Origin: Bostrychus sinensis | Lineage: Eukaryota; Chordata; Actinopteri; Gobiiformes; Eleotridae | Direction: 5' to 3' | Assembly (NCBI GenBank): GCA_020698575.1 | Contig: CM036254.1 | Location: 24,280,026-24,344,025, forward strand | DNA length: 64,000 nt | Part shown: piece by piece, positions 1 through 11,984 of the stretch | How positions within the stretch are numbered: position 1 is the first letter of the stretch | Layout: every line of letters starts with the position of its first letter | Notes under the pieces: generated by a model | Database searches by the model: none | The model's input: the letters and a program-made list of their open reading frames with translations, nothing else | What the model was told of the DNA's origin: nothing | Translations under genes and position numbers: made by a program

Positions 1-109
1 CTTAAGTGAAGAGAAGAGGGCAGATACAGAGACATGCAAATCATTCATTTAATGTTTACAAATATGGAGTGACAAGCATGAATGCATTTTTGTTATTATT
101 AAAGGAGAA

Positions 110-345
110 TTAAGCAACTGTACTCAAGTAAAAGGACTGTTACGGCAGCACAATTTTATTTTATATTATATATATTTTATATGTTATTATTAATACTGAA
201 TGTAAAGTTGAAAGTGCAATTCCTGTTTCACTTAACTACAACTTAACTACTAGTATTACTACTGCTACTACTACTACTACTGTCAATACTACTACTGTTA
301 ATACTAATACTACTACTGCTGGTACTACTAGTATTGCACCTGGGA
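110..345. repeat. Tol2-like hAT fragment with degenerate (TAC)n array
   Basis: The left part (about 115-135) carries the sub-terminal phrase ACTCAAGTAAAAG typical of Tol2-like hAT elements. A degenerate TAC array (about 245-335, ACTACTACTGCTACTACTAC style) follows. The array ends in GCACCTGGGACCATGG, which resembles the tRNA-like block next to the array at 29.4 kb. No terminal CAGAGGTG or target duplication is visible, so this is a truncated non-autonomous copy. Confidence 0.55.
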
Positions 346-404
346 CCATGGTTGGACCTCAGTATTTTTTTGATGAGTGTGTACTATATGTGTAAGGATA
401 AACC

Positions 405-595
405 TGAACTAAACCAGAACTGAACAAGAACTAAAGCAGGATTAAAACAGGACTAAACTAGGTCTACATCAGAATTACTAAACCAGGAAAAAAACAGGAC
501 TAAACCAGGACTAGACAAGGTTAAACCAGGACTAAAAAATATATAAATTAGGTCTACATTAGGACGAAACCAGGATTAAAGCAGGACTAGTCTTG
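405..595. repeat. Degenerate ACTAAACCAGG minisatellite
   Basis: About a dozen imperfect units of roughly 11-12 bp built on ACTAAACCAGG / ATTAAAGCAGG run through this stretch, interrupted by two copies of TTAGGTCTACAT-like sequence. The same unit recurs at 4196-4305. No coding content is apparent. Confidence 0.75.
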
Positions 596-2214
596 GCCTC
601 AGCCTAACACAATGGACCTCAGCATTTCAAAAATTCTGTGTATGGCTCTACCTGGGAGTATATTTAATAAAAAAAATGTACTCAGAAGGTACACCATCAT
701 AAAAATGTAGCAAATTCTTCCATTAAAAGTCAGTCTAGTTAATTTCCACCTCTGTTTCCCTACAGAAGTCAAGTCCGTCCATAGACCTAGGTGTTGTTGA
801 CTGTTAAGATCCATTCGGGGCAGTGATATATGATGCTCTGGCAGTCCACCTTCAGGACGTGTGTGAATGACTCTATGGTTTCCTGTGTGGCATACTCCTG
901 AGTTAGAAAATTTACGATGGAGGATGTTTTGTCTTCCTTTTGCTTCGGGGCAGGAAAAGTGGTGAAATATGTGTAAGCAATAAAAGAGACCAGCATGTGG
1001 GGTTTAAACAGTACGAGCAGCAACAAAACACTAACATGTATAAGCAAACAGACAGACACATAATGTAGGACTGAGCTAAGGAAAACAAGTGAAAATAATG
1101 CTTAACTTGGATTTGCAATGAGAAAGTAAAATGACACCAGAGATTACTGTTTCACTGGGAGCACATTTTTAAAATACCCAATTAATCAAGACCTGATTTC
1201 ACCTCACACACACACTTGGCCTTTTTGCATATAATCTGTCTTTAGTGTTTATTCTAATGTTCTTTTCAGAGCTACTGTATCTAGAAATATAAGGGTTTCA
1301 TTTTAGCCTTTTCTATTTGGAATATCACATTAAACGTCCCATGCTAAACAAATATAATATTGTAGTTTTGTCTTTATGGGACAGAGACAGTATAGATCAA
1401 AGCTGTCCAAACAGGATTGAAGATGTGCAAATGTTCAAGGGCCAACAGTTCCTCCTGGCGTACTTAGGAAACACAGACTATGAAAAGAGGTGGATTTAGA
1501 GCCATTAACCATAGCGTTTGTCCAACAACAGCTTAGACCATTTACTATCATTTACTGCCTTGTTAATTATAAGGCTGCTTTAACATCCACCATTTCTGAC
1601 CAAAAGTGTGACTGCTGCTCTGAAATGTGGTTTTAACTGCGTCTGAAAGGATTATATAAGCAACATAGCTATTAAGAAGTGGCTTTTTTTTCCTCCATTG
1701 GTCAAAGTCGCATTCCTTTTTTAGGTGTGAAGTTTGGCGTCCCTGAAGCCCGTGCATGGCCAGATTTAGGAAAAGTTGGAGAAATAAATCGCTGAGTAAC
1801 ACTGACAAAACGCCTGTTAACACAAGATATGTGTATTTAAACAGGTGAATGTATGAATAGACAATTGCAGCAATGTTTCCTTATGTGCAGTGGCATGGAA
1901 AGTATAAAAGTGTGCAAACATTTATCTCAGTGCTGCCCAAACTTTGACGAGGCAGTGCTTACACAGTGGAGACATTGTTTCTCTGGGTAATAAGCTGACT
2001 GGATGGGCTCCAGTTAAAATAGTATGAAGGACGAGATGGTAATCTATTTACCCATTTTCACATTCTTGAAACAGCAGTGCTCACCTCAGTGCGCCGCCGC
2101 TGTGGGGGAAGCCATTAAAAACTATGATGATATGACCATATTTTCATTTTATGGACAAATGCAGTGGTTAAAGTGTTGCTTTTGCTCAGATTATGATTTA
2201 TTCAGTGTGTACTA
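596..2214. other. Unique AT-rich non-coding DNA, no gene seen
   Basis: Open frames here are under 90 codons on either strand, overlap each other and match nothing recognised. There are no clear repeats beyond a short CA run near 1208. Confidence 0.6.
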
Positions 2215-2475
2215 ATGCAGCTAGTACAGGTACTATTACTACTGCTACTACTACTGGCACAGATTACTACTACTATTCCTGCTCCTACCTCTAATACTAC
2301 TACTCCTACTACCACTACTGCTACTTATCTCAATGGCAAAGTGGGTAGTAATAGTAATAGTAGTAATAAAAGCACTTCTAGTCCTAATAGTGATAGTGGA
2401 AGTAGTATTGATAGTTGTAGTGATAGTGGTGGCAGTAATAGTTAGATGTAGAAGTGGTAGTAGTTGCAGTAAGTA
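2215..2475. repeat. Head-to-head TAC / GTA degenerate triplet arrays
   Basis: From about 2225 to 2328 the plus strand is a degenerate array of TAC/CTA triplets. After a short non-repeat hinge (CTCAATGGCAAAGTGGG, about 2331-2347) it switches to the complementary GTA/TAG type up to about 2472. The two halves could pair as a long imperfect fold-back. An apparent Ser/Thr/Asn-rich open frame across it is a by-product of the triplets. It belongs to the array family seen inside Tol2-like elements elsewhere in the window. Confidence 0.7.
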
Positions 2476-4195
2476 CCACACGTTTGCATTCATTCTGTTT
2501 TACTTATACTCAATTAACAATTTGTGTGTACCTTTTCGTCTACTTATGTTCAAATTTGGAGTACTTCTATCTATATTGAGGAATTCTGACCCGATCTGAA
2601 ACTCGACCTTATGGGTTGAACGAACGCTGTAGAAATCCTTTAATGGGGCGTTTGGAAGTGCCCCCTCTCCCCACACGGGCCACGTCTCCAAACTGTGGCG
2701 TACTGTAAAATTATGGCCCAATTAAGTCCGGGCTGAGGGGAGGGGGGCTTGTGGTTCAGTTTCAGAGTCTAAGTGCTGCTGCTACTTTCGGTGTGATGCT
2801 ATCTGCCTAAGCTCATGGGGGAAGCAGAAGGCTGAAGGCTTGCCTTCACCCCCACCCTTTACAAAACCCTGGGTGCAGACAGTTTGGTGCCATGAGGTCC
2901 GGAACCAGTAATGGGCCAAGTATATAGGGCTAATAGGTTTCACTAGTGCACCAATGGGAGACTGTGGTGCGGGACACAACTACTGTAGTGTTATCTGCTG
3001 TTTGGGTATTGGCCAGAAGTCATGTAAATTAAGAGGTATAGCTGTGATGAGGTCAAATATTAACACTTTATTTTCATTAATATGTGCATTTCTCATAGGC
3101 AGATACATTTTTATACAAAATTTAAGAGTGTGGTATTTCAACAAGACTTCTTCTTCTTTGGTCAAGTGCATGGTGCCTAGAATGAAGATAGACTTAACAT
3201 ACACTATTTAAATTTGCACAACCCATTTCTTTAATATTAACATAATACTAGTGTGATTAACTACTTTTTAAAAACTGACATAATGTAAGCACCAATTCTG
3301 GCAATTAGGATGCAGCAGGGGATCAGTGTGGGAAATTTATTTTTACATTGTTTTTTTTTCTAGTTGTAAACTTCAATGAAGATCTAGCTATGGCTACAGC
3401 TGTGTTGCATAAAAAGTTGTCATGAAAACGCAATGTCACTATTTGAAAATATTGCACATCATTAACAACTACTCTACAAGAAAAATCCCTAATCTTCACC
3501 AAATCCCTTCTTGGACTGACATCCTCTCTATGGTAAATGTCAACATAAACCAAAGAGTCGTATGTGAGTTATTACTTGTATCAGTGACACCCACAACAAA
3601 ACAATGCCTTCATCATACAAAATTTCAATAGATGTTTTCCATAACCCCAAACACATCAGTTCATTTCTGTCATAGTCTTGACAAATTACAAACCGTTGCA
3701 ATGTTCAAGTTCTGGGCAGGCCAGGATGGTTTGAGCACCACATGGGTCGCGTTTGAAGACAAGAGGAGCCAAGATGTTGTCAGAAACAGTCTAACACAGC
3801 ATCTTTGACAACCAGCACTGACCATATGGTGGCACTTACTTGAACTCTGTGTCAGCATCAACTTTGTTTAATTTCATACATATATGGACGCTTAAGAAAG
3901 AAATATGTTTATGTTTACTTAAGGCCTAATGGAATCTAGGTTTGTGCAATGGATAAATATTTACAGTCACTCTTCATGAATGATAAAAAGTCATTCATGA
4001 GTAGTGGCTGGGGTCAGATCTTGATACACTTGAGGGAATTTCAACACTGCACTGTCTATGAAACAGTTTATTTAGATGAATCACTGCAGTGGCTCTCAAA
4101 ATTTTCACTGAGTACCACCACAGAAAATATTTGGCTAGTATCGTATGGTAAGTATCTAGTGTTTTTAGCTGACTAAAATTGGCTTAAATCACTAA
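2476..4195. other. Unique non-coding DNA with a GC-richer block
   Basis: No gene or recognisable repeat. The part at about 2590-2970 is richer in GC and more complex than its surroundings, including GCCCAATTAAGTCCGG near 2715, so it could be a regulatory block. The rest is plain AT-rich sequence. Confidence 0.45.
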
Positions 4196-4305
4196 TTCAG
4201 GGCTAAATCCATCATTAAAATGCTTGAAATTGGAACATTACCAGGACTATAGTGGGCCTAAACCAGAACAAAAGCAGGACTAAACCAGGAATTAGTAGAC
4301 AAGGA
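4196..4305. repeat. Second patch of ACTAAACCAGG minisatellite
   Basis: Units such as GGCCTAAACCAGAAC and GCAGGACTAAACCAGG repeat imperfectly here, matching the unit at 405-595. The two patches are about 3.7 kb apart and in the same orientation. Confidence 0.65.
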
Positions 4306-4883
4306 GTAAACTTCTGTTATTTTGTGTCACATGATTGTATCTCCATAGCTTGGATCATTACCAAATAGATGAGATGGTGCTCTATAACATGTATTACCAC
4401 TACATAGAGTTTATTGCAGTAAGACACGCGTGAGCAGGATGAAATGAAACGCAACATTGCATTTAATTTCAGCCGAACAAGATCCACCATACATCGGACA
4501 CAGATGCTCTGAAGCTCGCACAAGAAGAGGCACGCCAGCAATTGAGAGTTTAGTGAACCCAAAGCAGCAATATAGTAAGTTAGTTTAGGGTTACAAAGAG
4601 GATGACCCCCCTTGACTAACAGAGAGGTGATTCATTGTGGGGCTAAGAGGTGATCAATGGTCCAGTGCATCAGATAAGGACCTGACTGGGTGGCGGCAGA
4701 GATCCCCTCGCTGGAGTTCAGTGTAAACAAAGTGGGCCTAGAGTCATCCAACTGCACCCGAAAATTAAAGGACAATCAGAGCTTTTGAGAGTGGGCAGTG
4801 GGTGGGGCAGGCTGGTCAAGGGTGAAGAGGGTTGAGAAGGCAATAAAAGCTCTGTCATTAAAATCAAAATACTAGAGGCAAAA
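4306..4883. other. Unique non-coding DNA
   Basis: No gene seen. The interval at about 4590-4860 has balanced composition and contains a forkhead-type GTAAACAAAG (about 4722-4731). That makes it a weak candidate regulatory block and no more. Confidence 0.4.
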
Positions 4884-4994
4884 GTTGTTGCCCCTATCTC
4901 ACAATGGTAAACATGAGGTGGCTAGATCAGGATATCATCTGTGGGTCTTCTAGTTTTGGGGTATATGCTCTATCCATTGAACCACAAAAGCCTT
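4884..4994 (-). mobile_element. Degenerate tRNA-derived SINE fragment
   Basis: Read on the minus strand, the right side starts with a tRNA-like head. It has an A-box-like TGGTTCAATGGATAGAGCA (plus 4966-4984), an anticodon-arm-like stretch, and a badly decayed B box. The head is followed by a body ending TTTACCATTGTGAGATA. A related copy lies at 6605-6690 with the same order of blocks. It is too short and divergent to be an active tRNA gene. Confidence 0.5.
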
Positions 4995-5719
4995 ATACTA
5001 TATGGTTTCTCACAGAATATATTTAAAAAGTATGAATCCAGATGGTTACCTTGCCAAAAGACTAACTAACCAACTAAACCTAACTTGGTGTAGGTAAAAT
5101 GGGTGATAGATTTGGTGTCTCCTGACGGACTGTGTTCCTGTCAGAGCAGTAGTGTTGCTTTGGTTTGCATTACGAGAGAATTAGACAGACAGCGTTTGGT
5201 GTTATGGATGACGGATGATGTGGTAATGGGTTGAAGATGGGCCACAGATAGCTCCAGATGCACAGAGCCAGAGATGAATGATGAGCAGAAGTGTGCGAGA
5301 AGGGCTCCTTCTTTGTGCTGTTCAGTCGAGTCGGTTTCACAAGTAATGATCTCAGAGATGTGAGGAGGAACACCTGTTCAGAGCTGACTGTGTGGACGAC
5401 TGATGTGTGCAGCAAAAAGACAAGAATCGCTAAACATCTGTCGGGGTGGATGCTGTCGAACCATAAAGCTCAGTGATAAAAAGGTGCATTAAAATGACAT
5501 CAATAAAATACATGACCTGCTCTGACACTGCTATGGCATTGATGAAAGAAAATCTGTTTCATATTTAGGTGTAAGGTTTGTCTGTAGCTTTGTATTTTTA
5601 TATGCTGCATGGAATGTGTGTTTGTGAAATTTACCACCGTGTCTTTTATTTTGTCATTATCTGCTGCATTATCCCAAAACTATTTCCCTCACTCTCCAAA
5701 CTCTTAAAAAAGTAAAACT
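4995..5719. other. Unique non-coding DNA
   Basis: No gene, RNA or recognised repeat was seen. The 5160-5480 portion has small overlapping open frames on both strands without any protein signature. Confidence 0.5.
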
Positions 5720-6075
5720 GAAGAGATTCTTGTATTCTGTATATTACTATGTGATGTGTAAATGACAATATCATCTGTGTAGAGATGGATGCTACATTTT
5801 TCCACTATTTCAGAGAGATCATTGATATATATTGAAAATAATAAAGGTCTCAATGCGGACCCTTGGGGTACCCCTTTATTTATTGTAATTGTCTCAGAGG
5901 ATGAACCTTATACTGCAAAAAATTGTTTTCTGTTTTTTGCAGTGTAGGTATGAGTTAAACCAAAGGAGGGCATCTCTGGATAAGCCAGTCGAGTGGAGCT
6001 TGTCCAATAATAGCTAGTGGTCCACTGTCTCAAAAGCTTTAGTGAAATCTATAAAAAATTGTCAATTATCAAACG
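5720..6075 (-). pseudogene. Decayed LINE reverse-transcriptase fragment (CR1/L2/Rex1-like)
   Basis: On the minus strand three hallmark blocks of a non-LTR reverse transcriptase follow in order: FIDFTKAFETVDH (plus 6017-6055), then GVPQGSALRPLLFSIYIND with its start at plus 5857-5874, then YTDDIVIYT with the catalytic motif as YTDD (plus 5767-5781; YADD is usual). A stop codon follows the first block, another precedes GVPQGS, and the two parts are in different frames, so at least one frameshift separates them. The IYINDL and YxDD style fits the jockey/CR1/L2/Rex1 branch rather than L1. Endonuclease and tail are absent. This is a 5'- and 3'-truncated fossil. Confidence 0.85.
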
Positions 6076-6604
6076 CAGTGAAAATATCATCTCAACATCA
6101 TCTCTCCAACCTTGTTCTATGTTTGACTATAATTACTCAGCAATAATAGTACACAAAAGGTACAGGGCAAATAATCATTGCTCTATACGGCATTGTACCT
6201 GACAAACACACACCTGCACTTCATAACCAGGTTTTGTTCATAACTCTAAAAATATCTTGCAAATTTCCTGTTGGACTTCCTGTTGTCTTTGACTGTGACA
6301 AAAGCCTGTCACTAACTTACGTCAAGGTGTTGGCAGGGTGTTAGCGGAGGAGACAATGGTGTAAGCTGTGCCGTGGCCTCACTTCGCATTGCTTTGTATG
6401 ATGCTCTTTGCTTTTGTGAAAGACAAACATAGTTGTACTCTCTGACACACAAAAATACAATAGCAGCAGTATTGTGTAAGCTTTTAGTTTCAAGTGAAGT
6501 TTTGTTCTGTCACGTGAGTTGCCAAAAGTAGGCTGCCGGTTTTGGGGTGGGGTCAAACGTGGGAGAAGTTAGAAACAACAAACAATAGGAGAAAGTAGAA
6601 AAAT
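6076..6604. other. Unique non-coding DNA
   Basis: Nothing identifiable was seen between the LINE remnant and the SINE fragment; only short open frames occur. Confidence 0.45.
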
Positions 6605-6690
6605 GGTCTCGCAATGGCAAAGATATAGTGTCCAGACCTGGCCTCAAACTGAGTACCTTCTAGTTCAGGGGTAAATGCTCTATTTATTGG
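6605..6690 (-). mobile_element. Degenerate tRNA-like SINE fragment, sister of 4884-4994
   Basis: The block aligns by eye with 4884-4994: both have TCTC(A/G)CAATGG at the left, CTTCTAGTT in the middle and ATGCTCTAT(C/T)(C/T)ATTG at the right. On the minus strand this reads as a worn tRNA head plus body. Neither copy keeps a good B box. Confidence 0.45.
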
Positions 6691-6878
6691 AGAGGGTCTG
6701 GGTGCAGCTGATGGGTAAATAACGTATCATACATAAATATACCATTTTTAAATAGTTTTTGCATTTGGCAGAGGAAGTGACGTATTTGACGCAACTAATA
6801 GCAATGCTAGCTGTGTGAAGCTGAGTGGTGCTCATCTTTTCCCATTGGCTGCGTCTAGACTCTCTTGATTTACTGAAG

Positions 6879-7041
6879 CACAATGGTAATAAATCCACTA
6901 AAACTAATAATATATTCCTTTACTGACCCTTTGTGGCTGGAGTTTGTATTTTGGCCCTATCTCATAATCCTTTAAAAAAAAATCCTCATTCCAGACTTGC
7001 GTTCTGAATCAACACCTAACATTTCTTCCTTGGCCCACTAT
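6879..7041 (-). repeat. Unclassified interspersed repeat, copy 1
   Basis: The reverse complement matches 25999-26149 over its whole length. Shared phrases are GGGCCAAGGAAGA, GAGATAGGGCCAAA, a TCCAGC core, TCAGTAAAG-like sequence, ATTAGTTTTAGTGG and TTACCATTGTG. The two copies are inverted relative to each other. No terminal repeat or poly-A was identified. Confidence 0.6.
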
Positions 7042-7083
7042 GGACCTTCCCTGATAATTTAATGAAAATCTGATCATTGTTAA

Positions 7084-7130
7084 CAGACAGACAAACAAAC
7101 AAACAAACAACAAACAAACAAACAAACAGA
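7084..7130. repeat. (ACAA)n microsatellite
   Basis: AACAGACAGACAAACAAAC-type tetranucleotide tract of about 47 bp with one missing base in the middle. Confidence 0.9.
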
Positions 7131-9394
7131 CCCATAGTTTAGCACCTGTGAAACCATAGCTTCATTGATGGATAAAAAAAGGTACTTAGCTTGTTGCAAA
7201 CATGGAAACATGATCTTAAGTCATGATAAAAAGGTGACTGCTGGAATGAATTTGGTTAAACTAACAATGGCCTAAATGGGAAAACTGCTCATTCCCTTCA
7301 TACATTCACTGCCCCCCTGCAAAAATCTGTCTGGCTTCATCTAGTCTCGCTCCACTGATTGGCCTTTCGGTTTAGGGATATGTTTTTGTTTTGTCTTCAC
7401 AGAAAGCAGCCCCTCTTTCTTTCTTTTCCTCTGCCTCCTGTCGCTCTCTGACCATAGCCCTTATGTTTCCAGTTAACCCACAGTGGAAGTCTCTCATTTG
7501 ACAAACGGCAGATATGCTTTGGGGGGGAGCTGGGATTTTTAGGCGTCCACATGAAGGCTGATGCTGGCGAAAGAAACATTTACTGATTCCACAAAACACA
7601 TGCACTCTTTGCTCACAAGTGATTTAGTTTGGCTTGGGATGCTCCAAACCAGATGCACTAATTGAACCAATGTATTCGAGTATGTATCTTCACTCACATT
7701 TCTTGCCAGTGGTTCGAAGGCTCCCAGCAGGATAGTGTATACTTCACTCATCCTTGTGTGACTCTATTGAGTTTTGTGCGTTCAGCTTGGAAAAGTATTT
7801 GTTTAAATCCCTCTTCCCAAAAAATCCCTTCTCCAGCTCTGGGACAGTTTTAGTTTTTGCTTCACCTGTAAATCAGAGTTTGACAATAGAGGATGAGAGC
7901 AGAAAGACTGTAGCTGTTTTCTGTCAGGATGATATCATGAGAGATTATAGCAAGCATGATGCAAGCTTCTTGTAAACTAGAGGTGAAAACTACAAATAAA
8001 ATAAAAAATCAATTCATAAAAAAATAATGGATGGTTTTCAATGATACAGTAGAAGCTGTATTTAGGGTTTAGGTAGTATTAAAATATAATCTGAAACATC
8101 CTATGAAAATCACTTTTAGGGGCTTTAAAATAACCCTTGGCATGGACATTTGTCTGGCTCCCTGCAGTATGTACTTTTCTGAGATATCTTTTTGGGTTTA
8201 TTTGATAGAACAGCTGAGTAATGACAGGAAATCAGTGCTTAATTTGAGTCGGATGCTGCAGGAACAAGATCTGGAAATGTTTGCTTGGATCTGGTAACTT
8301 GGGCACAACTCAGAACAACAGTTGACTACATTGGACTCTTTTGAGCTCCTAAACCTATGTGGAAGATCAGATGTGTTAACAGTTACACAAAAATCATATT
8401 TTTATACACAAGAGTCATGCTACTTATGTCTTTATTACACTAAGTTAAGAGCTTAATTTCCGCTTGAAACCTTCAAAATAACACCTCCTACCCTTCACAG
8501 TCACCAAACTCATGGGCAATCAATTAATAAACACTAAAAAATACAAAAAACACATGAAAAATATGACTAAATCAGCTGTACAATTATTGAATCGAGGTCT
8601 TTCACATACATTGGATTATCATTATTTATAGACATTCTGATAAAGAGAGAAATGCTTGAGGGGTAACTTACGTAAGTCATGTACACAGACCAAAGATTTG
8701 CAGCCTAAACCGAGCCTCTCTGCACACTTCCACCATCTGAGAGTTACTTTCTCAATAGGTCATGGGGACCAAAGGATACAGGACGGCCATGGACACACAG
8801 AGAAAAGTGCGATGCAAGGAGGAGGATAAGTCCAGGACATGGCTGCATTGTGGGATGTATTAAACAACCTAGACACTGTTAAGGATTTCCTAAAACTCAT
8901 AAAGTGTTTTTCTGTAAGCCCCATTGTAGACAACAAGTGAATATACAGCTGATAACAATAACAGACAAGCAGAGGGATTAGGATGGATATAGACAATAGT
9001 GAGTGTGAAAGACAGGTTTTATTGCCCTGCTCAGTGGATCTTTTCTATACCTGGGGCAGTAGTCAAGAAACACTGGGCTGCTTTATCGACTGTTTGGCTG
9101 AAAGTGAGGAAGCAGAAGAGAAATGAATGATCAGATTGTGCTCTCACCTGAAACACATATAATCCACCAAGAGTTACTGCCTCTGCAAAACTGGCCCATG
9201 AATATGCTGAAACAGTGCAAGTCTGAGATGGGAAATTACTAAAGCCAAGTTTGCATCAAATAAATAAAAGGTCCTCAAACTTTTCCATAGTGCTGAAAAA
9301 TGCAGAGGGAGAATATGAAACATACTTTGCACTAAATTCATAACTGTCTTCTTGAAATAAACATTTATCATCTTCTTATGAATCTATACAAATG
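7131..9394. other. Unique AT-rich non-coding DNA
   Basis: No gene or transposon was recognised. Open frames stay at or below 78 codons. The 7300-7700 part is somewhat less AT-rich, with CCACTGATTGGCC (inverted CCAAT) near 7352. Confidence 0.5.
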
Positions 9395-9470
9395 TTAAAT
9401 GGCCCATATTATGATTTTTTCAATCTTTTTGCATCAACAAAGTAGTTTTTGCATAATAGGGGACCTTTAA
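9395..9470. mobile_element. 76-bp TTAA-bounded MITE (piggyBac-like)
   Basis: The element begins TTAAATGGCCCATATTATG and ends CATAATAGGGGACCTTTAA. The ends are imperfect inverted repeats and each lies at a TTAA, the target site duplicated by piggyBac-type transposases. A related end (TTAAAGGGCCTATATTATGC) sits at 47,449. It is too short to encode anything, so it is a non-autonomous copy. Confidence 0.65.
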
Positions 9471-11033
9471 GCTTTCTCCAAACTACAGCCTCTTAAATGC
9501 CTCTATGATTACCCCCATTCTTTTCAAAATCAATAAACATACTTTACTCATATTTGTGGTTGTGGTCCTTGTTAATAAAACTGCACATGAAAACATTATA
9601 CACAATGGTGGTTTAAACAAAAATATTGTGGTTAAAACAATGTTTCTGCATTTTGAAGGAACACAGTCAAAGCCAAAGGTCATTTGTGGGTAAAGTCTTG
9701 AGGCAGTGCAAGGAAAGTAGAAGCAGAAGTTTCTTATAAATGTGAATGTTATGTTTCAGTTGTTTTCTCAAGGTTAAAGTGGCCAGTTTTTAGCCTCAAG
9801 AAAAGTTAACAAGAGTGTTTTAGTACTTTATCTACACTACAGAGTAAAATGTTCAACCTGGTCTATATAACAAAAACTGTGAACTCTCACATTGCAGTAG
9901 GTAAAGTATTTGTATGGCAGAATTTGAGGAGCCAAAACAAATAAAAATGCAAACAATATGTCCCAATGTGGCTATGTATTATATTAATATTTGGACAACC
10001 CAAATCTTTGACACCAGAAAGATAAAAACTGCATAGGCTACTTCAAGTACTACTACTACTGCATGTGTAATGACATGTTATAACTGATAGGCGTAGGCAG
10101 ACTTGACGAGAAAATATAATTTTAAGACTAATGATTCATAAAAACAAAACTTGTCCTGCAGTGCATCTTAGTTACTTCTTTGTGAGTCAACAGACCGATA
10201 TGGCATAAACAGCCTGTTCTTGCAACATTTACGTATCTTGTTGCCATCCCACACAAGGTCAGATAAATTTAGCATGAAAATTTATAACATTCACACTCTC
10301 CTGTAGCTGTTTCAACTTTTGGACAGACTACTGGAAATAGTTATTTCTGTAATCCTTTTTACCCCAACGTTGATGTCGTCATGAAATTTCTTTCACATTA
10401 GACAAAACACCACAACATGAACTGAGTGACTGTTAACTGGAGGGTCAGGACCAAAAAGCTGCTCATTGGAAGGTTAGATATAGTTTCATTGTTTAGCTTA
10501 TTTGAAACCTAAAACTTATTTTAATTATCTAAAATTGTGAACAATGTGTACATGTATTGTAAAGATAAGTAATTCATTAGAAAAAATAAAATGATCAGAT
10601 GTGTGATTTTATTTTAAATTATGAAATGGGAACAGAATGATGGGGCCCTTTGCAGTTTAGCTTCTGATTTATGAGAGCCTAATGACACGTTTGCATAAAA
10701 TTATACACAAGAAACAAAAACTATTAATACGCAGTGCACAATAAAATGTGACTTGCTGCACCATCTGCTGCAATAAAATGTTTTGGGAGTTACAGGAAGT
10801 CACTTTGATGTCGTTTTATAGCTGTAATTCTTATTGTACCTGAACAAGATGGCACACGAGGACACACCTTCCCTTTTGGTAACACCAACAGCAATAAAAC
10901 AAAAAACATAACTACTGCAAAAAAAGTTGAAAAGAAGGATGTACCACTGTCTAATAAAAGTAGAGTGTTTCAAAATTGTCACAATAAAGCAGAAGTAGAA
11001 GAAGTAAAAGTTAAGTAAGTATTGGTAAAAACA
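9471..11033. other. Unique AT-rich non-coding DNA
   Basis: There is one short TAC run at about 10,045-10,062. Otherwise no gene or repeat was recognised. A 125-codon minus-strand frame at 10,800-11,177 is low-complexity, driven by the adjacent triplet array. Confidence 0.5.
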
Positions 11034-11072
11034 ACAACTACTACTACTACTTTTACAACTACAACTACTACC
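11034..11072. repeat. Short degenerate (TAC)n array
   Basis: ACAACTACTACTACTACTTT followed by ACAACTACAACTACTACC; same strand sense as the arrays at 0.25, 29.4 and 53.2 kb. No hAT end is visible beside it. Confidence 0.7.
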
Positions 11073-11504
11073 TGACTGCTTCTGCTTCTGTTTGTCAAAA
11101 AGTGTATACAGAAACTGCATTTGCTTGAAACTGAAGTAATGTAAATGACTTGAGTAGAACAATGTAGTTACTCGCAACTTCTTTTGCCATTTACAGAGTG
11201 GAGATTAGACAAGGAGCCACTGTTAAGCCTTCCGTCCCACACCTGCTTACTGGAATCGAAGAAGAAACTAACTCATATCAAACAACACAAAAACACACAC
11301 AGTAGGGCTGAGGTGTTGCAACTTGTTAGATCCCAAACAGAAAAGATTAAGCGTGAATAGTTGGTGCATGCAATCACTGTGGGCTGGGATAGTAGCTGTG
11401 CCAGGCAGCTAAAAAAAGACCAACTTTGAGTGAAGCTCCTCCAAGTGGTTTATTTATGACATTTGTGTTTGCCCTTCAGCCAGTGGGTCTTCCTGAGAGT
11501 GGAG

Positions 11505-11506
<2 letters not shown>

Positions 11507-11555
<49 letters not shown>
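11507..11555. repeat. (CT)24 microsatellite
   Basis: An uninterrupted CT dinucleotide tract of about 49 bp. Confidence 0.97.
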
Positions 11556-11559
<4 letters not shown>

Positions 11560-11984
11560 TTGTTCGGGACCAGCCAGCATGACCTACAATAATCTAAGCA
11601 AGCAGGCATAATAACAACACCCAGTTATGGCATGAAGTCATTCGGCAAGACTGCACATGTCGACCAAGCACCTAGTTCACCTTAGAAGCATATACTTTCT
11701 CTTTCCCATTGAGTCAACCAGCCCAAGGGAAGAGGGGGAGGCTTGGAACAAGAATAATCAGAGAATTAAACTGTCACTAAAGTTAGATAAGAAAATTAAC
11801 TTGTCAGCGTCAATTTGACCTCTTCAACCTGTAACAGTATATTGTGAAATTTACATGTACAGTAATGTTTGGGGAATTCCCGCTGCTCTTAAATAATGGT
11901 GATAATCTGTCAGAAAACCCCACCATAGTCTTTAATATACAGCCCAGATATTAAAATACATATATTTTGAATTCTTGTCTCTGA

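Noticed and set aside
2215..2445. Ser/Thr/Asn-rich 76-codon frame with a hydrophobic start
   Set aside because: The whole frame is a translation of degenerate TAC/GTA triplets; other frames of the same array are equally open.
10800..11177. 125-codon Ser/Cys/Phe-rich minus frame
   Set aside because: Low complexity from the triplet array and AT-rich flank; no family signature.
11426..11611. Leu-Ser repeat peptide
   Set aside because: It arises from the (CT)24 microsatellite.
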